Assembly (NCBI GenBank): GCA_028711875.1
Contig: JAQTRJ010000190.1
Location: forward strand, 1-5,168
DNA: 5,168 nt
Reading direction: 5' to 3'
Source of the DNA: a bacterium
GTDB lineage: Bacteria > Electryoneota > RPQS01
Part shown: one piece after another, positions 1 to 5,168 of the stretch
Numbering within the stretch: position 1 is the stretch's first letter
Layout of the letters: the number at the start of each line of letters is the position of its first letter
Program-made: the position numbers and the translations under genes
The notes under the pieces: model-generated
What the model was told of the DNA's origin: nothing
The model's input: the letters and a program-made list of their open reading frames with translations, nothing else
Database searches by the model: none

Positions 1-29
1 AAGGAGAAAATGCGAACAAGCGACAATAC

Positions 30-70
30 GAAAACGGAAAATTCGCCGCGGCGGCCGGGTGCTTGGCCCG
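30..70 (-). terminator. Possible weak transcript end after the OmpA-family gene
   Basis: This lies just downstream of the OmpA-family stop codon. Read on the minus strand it has a small hairpin (CGGG, seven-base loop, CCCG; 56-70), then a 10-base GC-rich palindrome (44-53), then a stretch with two TTTT runs. The order resembles a rho-independent terminator, but the stems are only 3-4 base pairs once a loop is allowed and the T-runs are interrupted. It may be only a GC-rich intergenic stretch. Nothing else is recognisable in bases 1-89. Confidence 0.2.
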
Positions 71-89
71 ACATCGCAGCGCTGTGCCG

Positions 90-1598
90 CTACGGCAGCA
101 CAAGCACGAGATCAATCCGGCGGTTGCGCTGGCGGTTTTCCGCGCCGTCATTGGCAACCAGCGGACGACTCTCGCCGAAGCCGACGGATTCGATCTCACC
201 GGCGGGCTTCTTCATTTTTTGAGTCAAGTAGTCGGCGACTTGTTGCGCGCGCGTTTCGGAAAGTTTCTGATTCGCGTCGGCTCCGCCGCCAGTGTCGGTG
301 TGTCCCTCGACGCGAAGTTTTGCACCGGGAAACTGCGCCAGGGCGACCATCGCGTGGTCGAGCAGAGAACGGTGCGCCTTGGTCAGCGCGGAGGCTCCGG
401 CGGCAAACTGCAATCCCTGCAGCCGGACGATGATCGTGCCGTCGGGGGACGGCAGCACCACCGCTTCGCCGGGCTTGAACGCGTCCTGCGCGCGGGCGAT
501 GCGATCGGCGGTTTCCGCTTGCGTTTGCAGCGCCACCCGCGCCGACGCCCGCTGATCCTCCACGGTCACCACGCGATTTTCCAGCTCGCGAATGCGATTC
601 TGCGCATCGGCCAGTCCGGTTTGCGCGTCAGCAAGCGAGGATTCAAGTTCCGTGAGCATGATTTGCTGATCGGCGGCGCGCGTTTGCAGCGAATCGAAGC
701 GCGCGTCGAGCAGGGCGAACAGCCGCTCGTGATGCGCGACGCCGCACGTGCCGGAGTCGAGTTCGCCGTGGAGCGCGGCCGCCAGTTCGTCCAGCAAATC
801 TTCATAGGGCAGCAGCGCGGCTTCCCAGGGCGTCTTCGAGCGCTGCGCCGCTTCCACGAGCGCGAGCAGCGCCTGCATGCGGCGGGCGGTCGCCGCCGCC
901 GTTTCGGCTTCGACCTGCGCTTCGTCGGTTTTTCCCTGTGCGAGCGCGGCCTCGGCCCGGCCGATCGCCTGAGTCGCGCGCATGAGCAGCCCCGGAAATT
1001 GTTTTTCGGCTCCGCGCCGTTCGGCCTGCTCGATCAGATGGCGCGCGGGATCGAGAATCGTGGAGCGAATCGCTTCGAGGCGGGCGGCGCGATAGGTTCC
1101 GATGATGTCGTCGTCGTGGGCGGCGGCGGCCGGGCCGCGCTGCTCGGATTTCCGGAGCGCGGAATGCAGGAGGTCTTCGGCGCGCTTCCAGGACGCGGGA
1201 CTCAGAGAATCGGCTCGAGCGTCGAAGGCGGCGTCGCGTTCGATCAGCGCGTCGCCGAACGTCTGACGGGCGGCGGCGGCGGTGCGGCGGGCGGCTTCGA
1301 GTTCATCGAGGGCGCGGAGCAGCGTGAGGCGGATCAGGTTTTCCTCGCGGTTGTCCTCGATCAGTTTCCGGGCGGTGTCGCGCGAATCGCAGGCGCGATT
1401 ATACTGTCGGGGAGCGAGCAGATCGAGTTCTTCAAGCGCGGAGACGGCGAACGCTTGTTCGAGTCGCTCGCGCAGGTCGGCGACGCTCGCGGAATCGTCG
1501 GAAACGGCGGGCTGGGTTTGTCCGGCGAGCGACGCGGCCAGCACACCGAGCAGACACAGCGCGCTCAGGATGCGCGGCAGAGACAGGGAAGAGTTCAT
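90..1598 (-). CDS. OmpA-family protein with long helical N-terminal region
   Basis: A 502-residue exported protein, probably a periplasmic or outer-membrane peptidoglycan anchor. Residues 1-26 form a signal peptide (hydrophobic core LSALCLLGVLAASLAG, no lipobox cysteine). Residues 35-300 are Ala/Glu/Arg-rich and helical, with loosely repeated segments (LAPRQYNRA near 61, SPASWKRAEDLL near 133, ATQAIGRAEAALAQGKTDEA near 208). Residues 300-373 look like a coiled coil. Residues 385-500 are an OmpA C-terminal domain: FAAGASAL, VEGHTDTGG, LSETRAQQVADYL, GFGESRP and a closing NRQRNRRIDLVL. Asp435 and Arg450 have the 15-residue spacing of the pair that binds diaminopimelate in characterised OmpA domains. 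There is no N-terminal beta-barrel, unlike enterobacterial OmpA. The ATG at 1596-1598 is chosen because it starts the signal peptide and overlaps the upstream stop in ATGA, which implies translational coupling. A weak GGGA lies upstream. The domain call is firm; the helical region's role is unknown. Confidence 0.93.
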   Translation of the reverse strand: MNSSLSLPRILSALCLLGVLAASLAGQTQPAVSDDSASVADLRERLEQAFAVSALEELDLLAPRQYNRACDSRDTARKLIEDNREENLIRLTLLRALDELEAARRTAAAARQTFGDALIERDAAFDARADSLSPASWKRAEDLLHSALRKSEQRGPAAAAHDDDIIGTYRAARLEAIRSTILDPARHLIEQAERRGAEKQFPGLLMRATQAIGRAEAALAQGKTDEAQVEAETAAATARRMQALLALVEAAQRSKTPWEAALLPYEDLLDELAAALHGELDSGTCGVAHHERLFALLDARFDSLQTRAADQQIMLTELESSLADAQTGLADAQNRIRELENRVVTVEDQRASARVALQTQAETADRIARAQDAFKPGEAVVLPSPDGTIIVRLQGLQFAAGASALTKAHRSLLDHAMVALAQFPGAKLRVEGHTDTGGGADANQKLSETRAQQVADYLTQKMKKPAGEIESVGFGESRPLVANDGAENRQRNRRIDLVLVLP

Positions 1599-2833
1599 TC
1601 GGATTCCCGGGGTGGAGTTGTACTCATCATGATCGGCGCAATATCTTCTTCGCGCACCCAGCCGGCTTGGAAACCGACCTTCACGCCGCGTTCGTCCTCG
1701 CCGAGATACGTCAGCATGACGTTCATCAGGTCGCCGGGCGTCATCCGGCCCTGCATGGGCACGTTCAACCGGGCGAAACAGGGAGAATCGCAGTTCCATT
1801 TCCAGTCCGACCACTCGCCCTGATGAGCGGCCCAGTCGTAAGGATTCACAAAGCCCTCGATGCCGGCCGGCGCAATGACCTGATACCAGCGTCCGACTTT
1901 GGCGCGCACGTCGCTGGGAACGCCGCCTCGCAGCGATTGGAATTGAACGGCTTCGCCCGCGTCGGGATCGCCTCCCGGAAATGTTTTCCAGTAGATCCAG
2001 CAGCCCGTGGGCGACGCGTAGGCGCGCGACTCCCAGGCCTGCGGACGGCGGTTCGGCTTCCACACGCAGGCCGCGCGGTCGGTGGCGAGCAGCAGCGTGT
2101 CGCCCCACTGGTCGGCGGCGACGATCAGCGTTCCGGGCAAATCCTGAGTGTTCAGAGAGATTTCGGACGTCCCGCCGTTGGCGGCGGACACGGAGATCAT
2201 GCGCGAGGTTGTGGCCACGCCGTACTCGTAGCGATTGGCGATCAGGTAGATCGAATCGCCGCGCGCACCGATCCAAAACGGACGATAGCCCGAGAGCGAC
2301 GAGGTGTAGAGGCGGCCGAAGCGCTCGAGCGCGGGATCGTACCAGCCGATTGCGGCGGCTTCGGCTCCGCCGACCGTATCGCGCAGATGCAGGCCGAACC
2401 AGACTTTCTGATATTGGGCGACCATCGGCCCGGTGGTTTCGAGAAGCGCCGGTTCGTGGATCGGACGCGCGGGAGTCCGCGGCAGGCAGTCCACGGCGTC
2501 GGGCGTGGGCGGCGGCAGCGCGAGAAATTCCTCGTCGGAAAAACCGCGGATTTCCAGAAGGCCCGCGCCGTGGATGCGATAGTAGAGTCCCCACATTTCG
2601 CCGGCGATGGCCGGCGGACGCTCGGCGGGCAGATCGAGCGAATCGGTGGGGACGGTGGTGAGATTGGCGACCGTGGGAAGATAAACGGCCGTCCAGCGGT
2701 CGCTCGAGAAATAGGCCAGCCGCGCGTCGTGGCGGATTTGCGGAAACGAGAGGAGCCACGGCTCATCGGCGAAAGCCGCCAGCGGGAGCCAGACCGCGAC
2801 GGCCAGCATCAGCCGGAAAAAAGGTTTGCGCAT
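1595..2833 (-). CDS. Exported protein of unknown function with propeller-like strands and possible SH3-like C-terminus
   Basis: I do not recognise this 412-residue protein. Residues 1-22 are a signal peptide (MRKPFFRLML, hydrophobic core, likely cleavage AFA/DEP), so it should reach the periplasm or beyond. Residues 140-265 are rich in Trp, Tyr and short beta-strand patterns (WYDPALERFGRLYTSS, GDSIYLIANR, GDTLLLATD), like beta-propeller blades, though no named repeat is clear. Residues 275-330 (RWYQVIAPAGIEGFV) and 345-398 (VGFQAGWVREEDI) each resemble the WYxV...GWV pattern of bacterial SH3-like domains; this is weak. Five cysteines occur, including Cys348 and Cys352 four residues apart, possibly a disulfide. 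The ATG at 2831-2833 is the first in frame and gives a complete signal peptide, but no good Shine-Dalgarno precedes it. The stop overlaps the OmpA-family start by four bases, tying the two products together. That the gene is real is well supported by the signal peptide and the coupled overlap; its function is unknown. Confidence 0.85.
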   Translation of the reverse strand: MRKPFFRLMLAVAVWLPLAAFADEPWLLSFPQIRHDARLAYFSSDRWTAVYLPTVANLTTVPTDSLDLPAERPPAIAGEMWGLYYRIHGAGLLEIRGFSDEEFLALPPPTPDAVDCLPRTPARPIHEPALLETTGPMVAQYQKVWFGLHLRDTVGGAEAAAIGWYDPALERFGRLYTSSLSGYRPFWIGARGDSIYLIANRYEYGVATTSRMISVSAANGGTSEISLNTQDLPGTLIVAADQWGDTLLLATDRAACVWKPNRRPQAWESRAYASPTGCWIYWKTFPGGDPDAGEAVQFQSLRGGVPSDVRAKVGRWYQVIAPAGIEGFVNPYDWAAHQGEWSDWKWNCDSPCFARLNVPMQGRMTPGDLMNVMLTYLGEDERGVKVGFQAGWVREEDIAPIMMSTTPPRESE

Positions 2834-2855
2834 GGGCAGTGACTGAGAGGATGAA

Positions 2856-2870
2856 CGTCCGGGCGGGACG
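2856..2870 (-). other. Short hairpin between small membrane protein and exported protein genes
   Basis: A perfect 5-base-pair inverted repeat (CGTCC / GGACG, five-base loop) lies in the 42-base gap between the two genes, directly after the upstream stop. No T-run follows, so it is not a standard rho-independent terminator. It could slow ribosomes or stabilise an RNA end, or be chance in GC-rich DNA. No promoter is visible in this gap. Confidence 0.25.
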
Positions 2871-2875
2871 CGGAT

Positions 2876-3172
2876 TCAGAACACTCGTTCGAGCAGCATC
2901 CGCAGAAGAATCACCAGAATCGCGGCCAGAATCGTGCGGATGAAACCGATTCCGAGGCCGATCCACAGAATGAAAAAGTTGATGACGAACACCACCGCCT
3001 GCGACAGCCAGAAGTCGCCGACCACCGCCTGCGCGCCGCCCGAGACGAACGCGAGCAGCGCGACGGTGATGAGCACGCGGATGATGCCGGGCGCATCCTC
3101 GCGGCGGCGGGCCACGAGCATGCAGGCGACGTAGTAGAGAACCGCTTCGGCCAGAAGATGGAGGATGCGCAT
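2876..3172 (-). CDS. Small multi-pass membrane protein of unknown function
   Basis: A 98-residue, very hydrophobic protein that I do not assign to a family. A hydrophobic N-terminal segment (residues 3-20, ILHLLAEAVLYYVACMLV) is followed by a charged loop ARRREDAP (21-28), then hydrophobic segments at about 29-52, 55-77 and 78-94, ending in LERVF. Three or four membrane passes are likely. Positive charge in the 21-24 loop suggests that loop is cytoplasmic. The frame stays open upstream to 3382, but that part is Arg/Ser-rich, overlaps the end of the next gene and looks non-coding, so the ATG at 3170-3172 directly before the first membrane segment is preferred. It has no clear Shine-Dalgarno. 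The gene lies between two exported-protein genes on the same strand, so a role at the envelope is a guess from context. Size and layout resemble small holin-like or superfamily-unassigned membrane proteins, but no diagnostic motif is present. Confidence 0.75.
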   Translation of the reverse strand: MRILHLLAEAVLYYVACMLVARRREDAPGIIRVLITVALLAFVSGGAQAVVGDFWLSQAVVFVINFFILWIGLGIGFIRTILAAILVILLRMLLERVF

Positions 3173-3180
3173 GAGTTTTC

Positions 3181-3198
3181 GGCGAACGGGTTTCGGCC
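3181..3198 (-). other. Hairpin just upstream of the small membrane protein start
   Basis: On the minus strand GG-C-CGAA-ACCCG-TTCG-CC can fold into a six-base-pair stem with one bulged base and a five-base loop, ending 8 bases before the ATG. It sits where a ribosome binding site would be and no Shine-Dalgarno is visible there, so it could influence initiation; it may equally be chance. The rest of the 91-base gap shows no promoter-like pair and no terminator with a T-run. Confidence 0.2.
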
Positions 3199-3263
3199 GG
3201 GTTGTGCGCGGCGAGTGATTCGTGAGACCAAGCGAACGAGCGTTGATCCGTCTGGGCGAAGCG

Positions 3264-4508
3264 CTATGGCAGATAGACCAGCTTGATCGTGGCGCGCGAC
3301 GACGGGCCGTCGAGCCGCGCGAAATAAATTCCCGAGGAACGGCGGTGGAAATCGAGAGTTTCGATCGCGATTCCCGCCGCAAGGTTCAGCGTTCGGGACT
3401 CGATTTCGCGCCCCAGAGGATCGAAAACATGCAGCGCGTACCGGCCGGGCGCGGGCGCAGTCAGACGAAGCTCGACCGCCGCGTTGAATGGATTCGGGTA
3501 TGCTTGCAGAGACAACTCGCGCGGCAGTGGAGCGTTGGGAATTTCCGAAGCGGACAAGGGATCATAGGACAGCACCGACACTCCAGTGCTGTGCGCGACG
3601 ACGACCAGCGGCGTCGCACCGGCCTCGGCCAGCGCGGCTCCGGCGGGTGTTCCCGGCACGGCGGCTCCGTCTACAAACTGCGGCGTGTTCTGTCGTTGAT
3701 CGAGATAATAGACCGATCCGTTGGCCAGCGCGGCAAAACAGAAGCCGCTGCCGCCGGCCAGCGCGCGAATCGCGGCAGGGGCAGTGTATTGCCCGGCCAG
3801 CGTGTACGTGGACACGTGAATCGCCGTCAGCGTGGCCTGATTGACCGCATTCACGAACGGCGAAGCGAGTTCCACGGGCGAAAACAGCGAACCGCCGTAG
3901 GTGTCGTCCAATTCGAGTTCCAGCGTCGTGTCTCCGCCGCTGACATGCCGGACGATTTCGAGCCGCAGCACTCCGCCGGTTGTGCCCACGTGGAGGAAGT
4001 TCGGATCGCTGTCGAACTCGATCCAGCGCGCCGCGCAGGTGTAGGTGTCGAGAACGTCCATGGCTGACGGAGTGCGCGCGCCGACCAAAACGACTTGCGT
4101 CTGCGTGGCGACCGCGGCCAGCGTATCGTGGGCTGACACGCCCAAGCAGGCTGCGTCGAGACTCAGCGAGCCGGCCCACGTTGGAGCCGTGGGAACGGCG
4201 ATGTTCACGATGAACAATTGGCCAAGCCCCGCTGCCAGAAACGCGTAGTTCCCGGCCATGGAAATCGCGTTGACTTCCCCGGACACGGCGAGCTGTCCGC
4301 GCAGCACGGGTCCACCGGGATTGTTCACGTCCACCACCGAAAGATTGCCGGTCGCGCCGACGTAGGCGTAGCGCCCGACGGCGTCAATCGCCGTTCGCCC
4401 CGCCAGATTCAGTGTGCCTTCCAGCGTGAGGCTCTGTGCCCATGCGCCACCGGCAAGCAGCAGCAAGCACATCGTCGCCATCGCGGCCGGGGAACTGCGT
4501 CGTCGCAT
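3264..4508 (-). CDS. Secreted LVIVD-like beta-propeller protein with T9SS-type sorting tail
   Basis: A 414-residue protein predicted to be secreted or displayed on the surface. Residues 1-24 are a signal peptide (MRRR, hydrophobic core, cleavage at AWA/QS). Residues 28-315 contain repeated blades of the LVIVD type: AYVGATGNLSVVDVNNPGGPV (48-68), AFLAAGLGQLFIVNIAVPTAPT (89-110) and less regular copies at 131-156, 173-186, 258-270 and 298-316. Such propellers are usually binding or scaffold modules, and no catalytic motif is visible. Residues 333-414 form a C-terminal domain: LQAYPNPFNAAVELRL, GRYALHVFDPLGREI, SSGIYFARLDG and a closing KLVYLP. This matches the type A T9SS/FlgD-like tail that is removed or anchored on export across the outer membrane in Bacteroidota. 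The ATG at 4506-4508 is preferred over one 16 codons upstream: GAGGG lies six bases before it, and the shorter form begins with a normal signal peptide. It is probably the first gene of the minus-strand cluster. Whether this organism has a T9SS cannot be told here. Confidence 0.9.
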   Translation of the reverse strand: MRRRSSPAAMATMCLLLLAGGAWAQSLTLEGTLNLAGRTAIDAVGRYAYVGATGNLSVVDVNNPGGPVLRGQLAVSGEVNAISMAGNYAFLAAGLGQLFIVNIAVPTAPTWAGSLSLDAACLGVSAHDTLAAVATQTQVVLVGARTPSAMDVLDTYTCAARWIEFDSDPNFLHVGTTGGVLRLEIVRHVSGGDTTLELELDDTYGGSLFSPVELASPFVNAVNQATLTAIHVSTYTLAGQYTAPAAIRALAGGSGFCFAALANGSVYYLDQRQNTPQFVDGAAVPGTPAGAALAEAGATPLVVVAHSTGVSVLSYDPLSASEIPNAPLPRELSLQAYPNPFNAAVELRLTAPAPGRYALHVFDPLGREIESRTLNLAAGIAIETLDFHRRSSGIYFARLDGPSSRATIKLVYLP

Positions 4509-4514
4509 GAATCG

Positions 4515-4519
4515 CCCTC
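4515..4519 (-). promoter_or_regulatory. Shine-Dalgarno site of the beta-propeller gene
   Basis: GAGGG on the minus strand lies six bases before the ATG at 4506-4508. It is the clearest ribosome binding site in the window and decides the start against the upstream in-frame ATG at 4556. Confidence 0.6.
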
Positions 4520-4546
4520 GCTTAATCCGAACCGCCGTCGCGGTCA

Positions 4547-4575
4547 AAAGTAGCAAAGAATTCGGCCAGTTGCAA
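4547..4575 (-). promoter_or_regulatory. Possible promoter of the minus-strand cluster
   Basis: TTGCAA, a 17-base spacer and TACTTT lie about 40 bases before the beta-propeller start. The -35 matches TTGACA at 4 of 6 positions, but the -10 matches TATAAT at only 3 of 6. The same spot reads TACTTTTG (4545-4552), which fits the Bacteroidota -7 pattern TAnnTTTG, with a TTG about 20 bases upstream. Either reading would give a leader of roughly 30 bases. The site is the least GC-rich part of the intergenic stretch, but the match is modest. Confidence 0.35.
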
Positions 4576-4593
4576 GCGCCGCGCCGCCGCCGG

Positions 4594-4622
4594 TTGCGAC
4601 AGCGGGGGCGGTTTCGTATATT
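4594..4622 (+). promoter_or_regulatory. Sigma70-type promoter of the MBL-fold hydrolase gene
   Basis: TTGCGA (4594-4599), a 17-base spacer and TATATT (4617-4622) match the sigma70 consensus at 4 of 6 and 5 of 6 positions with ideal spacing. Transcription would start near 4629 and give a leader of about 47 bases that is very GC-rich after 4640 and lacks a Shine-Dalgarno. It is back to back with the minus-strand promoter candidate. Confidence 0.5.
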
Positions 4623-4675
4623 GAATCAGGACATTTCACTGCCGCGGCGGCCGCTTGCGCCCGCCCGCATTCACC

Positions 4676-5168
4676 ATGATCCTCGAACAAATCTCCACCG
4701 CGGGCGACCGCAATTTCGGCTACCTGATCGCCGATGAGGACGCGCAGCTCGCGGCGGTCGTGGACCCCTCGGGCGCGCCGCAGAAATTCGCCGATCGCAT
4801 CCGCGAAACAGGCTTCGCACTCCGCTGGATCATCTGTACCCATCACCATCGCGATCACACCGAGGGCGCGCGCGAACTCAAGCTCCTCGTCAATGCGCCG
4901 ATTGCTCTGCATAAGTCTGCGCCGGTCGCGCACGACGTTGAGCTCGAAGACGGGCAGGTGTTGGAGCTTGGTTCGCTCAGACTCCGCGTGATTCATACTC
5001 CGGGGCACACGCCGGACAGTATTTGCCTGTACTTGCCCGGTGCGCTGCTGACCGGCGACACCCTGTTCGTCGGCAAGGTGGGGGGGACGGATTTCGCGGA
5101 GGGGGCACGCGAGGAGTATCGCAGCCTCCACGAGAAAGTTCTTGTTTTACCGGATGATACGAAGGTCT
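4676..5168 (+). CDS. MBL-fold metallo-hydrolase, glyoxalase II-like (3' end missing)
   Basis: The first 164 residues of a metallo-beta-lactamase-fold hydrolase; the frame is open to the window edge. THHHRDH at residues 55-61 is the HxHxDH metal-binding motif (His56, His58, Asp60, His61). His111 in HTPGHT and Asp128 in LLTGDTLF are the next two metal ligands; the last expected histidine, near a PGHD-type motif, falls beyond the window. The start MILEQISTAGDRNFGYLI and the stretch GDTLFVGKVGGTDF are typical of the glyoxalase II / persulfide dioxygenase-like branch, which hydrolyses glutathione or other thiol esters or oxidises persulfides in the cytosol. The substrate cannot be fixed from this part, and full glyoxalase II enzymes carry a C-terminal glutathione-binding domain that is not visible. 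The ATG is the first suitable start after an in-frame TGA at 4622-4624, and there is no signal peptide. It is transcribed away from the envelope cluster, so a functional link is unlikely. Confidence 0.92.
   Translation, partial: MILEQISTAGDRNFGYLIADEDAQLAAVVDPSGAPQKFADRIRETGFALRWIICTHHHRDHTEGARELKLLVNAPIALHKSAPVAHDVELEDGQVLELGSLRLRVIHTPGHTPDSICLYLPGALLTGDTLFVGKVGGTDFAEGAREEYRSLHEKVLVLPDDTKV

Noticed and set aside
1..222. AAGGAG three bases before an ATG at 10-12, opening a 70-codon plus-strand frame.
   Set aside because: The Shine-Dalgarno looks good, but two thirds of the frame is antisense to the conserved OmpA domain, and the product is Arg/Ser-rich with no recognisable feature.
1599..2759. 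In-frame upstream extension of the OmpA-family gene to a start near 2759, giving 889 residues.
   Set aside because: The extra residues are Arg/Ala/His-rich shadow sequence overlapping the unknown exported gene, and a proper signal peptide begins at 1598.
3173..3382. Upstream extension of the small membrane protein to 168 residues.
   Set aside because: The extension overlaps the T9SS-like tail of the neighbouring gene and is Arg/Ser-rich without protein-like patterns.
3222..4067. A 281-codon plus-strand frame opposite the beta-propeller gene.
   Set aside because: Arg/Gly/Gln-rich antisense shadow of a gene with a clear signal peptide, propeller blades and sorting tail.
4509..4556. Earlier start of the beta-propeller gene, 16 codons upstream.
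   Set aside because: It would cover the promoter candidate and put a charged tail before the signal peptide; the inner ATG has the GAGGG site.
4544..5131. A 195-codon minus-strand frame opposite the MBL-fold gene.
   Set aside because: The plus strand carries all visible metal-binding motifs of the family; the minus-strand frame has no recognisable domain.

Overview
This high-GC window (my impression from codon use is roughly 60-65%) holds four genes on the minus strand and the start of a fifth on the plus strand. The best clue to the organism is a secreted protein ending in a YPNPFN-type domain that resembles type IX secretion (T9SS) sorting tails. Such tails are typical of Bacteroidota and of related FCB-group candidate phyla such as KSB1, Zixibacteria and Latescibacteria. 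Mostly weak Shine-Dalgarno signals and an OmpA protein with a helical rather than barrel N-terminus fit that placement. The phylum is inferred; no marker gene is present.

Layout from right to left. A divergent intergenic stretch (4509-4675) separates the plus-strand gene from the minus-strand cluster. Rightward runs a metallo-beta-lactamase-fold hydrolase of the glyoxalase II-like type (4676 to the edge, 3' end missing), behind a fairly good sigma70-type promoter. Leftward come a secreted LVIVD-like beta-propeller protein with the sorting-like tail (3264-4508), a 98-residue multi-pass membrane protein of unknown function (2876-3172), an exported protein of unknown function with propeller-like strands and a possible pair of SH3-like modules (1595-2833), and an OmpA-family protein with a long helical N-terminal region (90-1598). 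The last two share a 4-base ATGA overlap and are almost certainly translated together.

All four minus-strand products look exported or membrane-bound, so the cluster is best read as cell-envelope or surface genes. The OmpA protein probably anchors to peptidoglycan, and its coupled neighbour may work in the same periplasmic complex. The gaps of 91 and 42 bases hold only short hairpins and no clear promoter or terminator, so one transcript is plausible but unproven. The hydrolase is probably unrelated housekeeping or detoxification metabolism.

I see no CRISPR array, tRNA, rRNA, transposon or long repeat. Several very long open frames antisense to the real genes are by-products of GC-rich codon use. 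I found no convincing undescribed system; the closest candidate is the coupled pair of the unknown exported protein and the OmpA-like protein.
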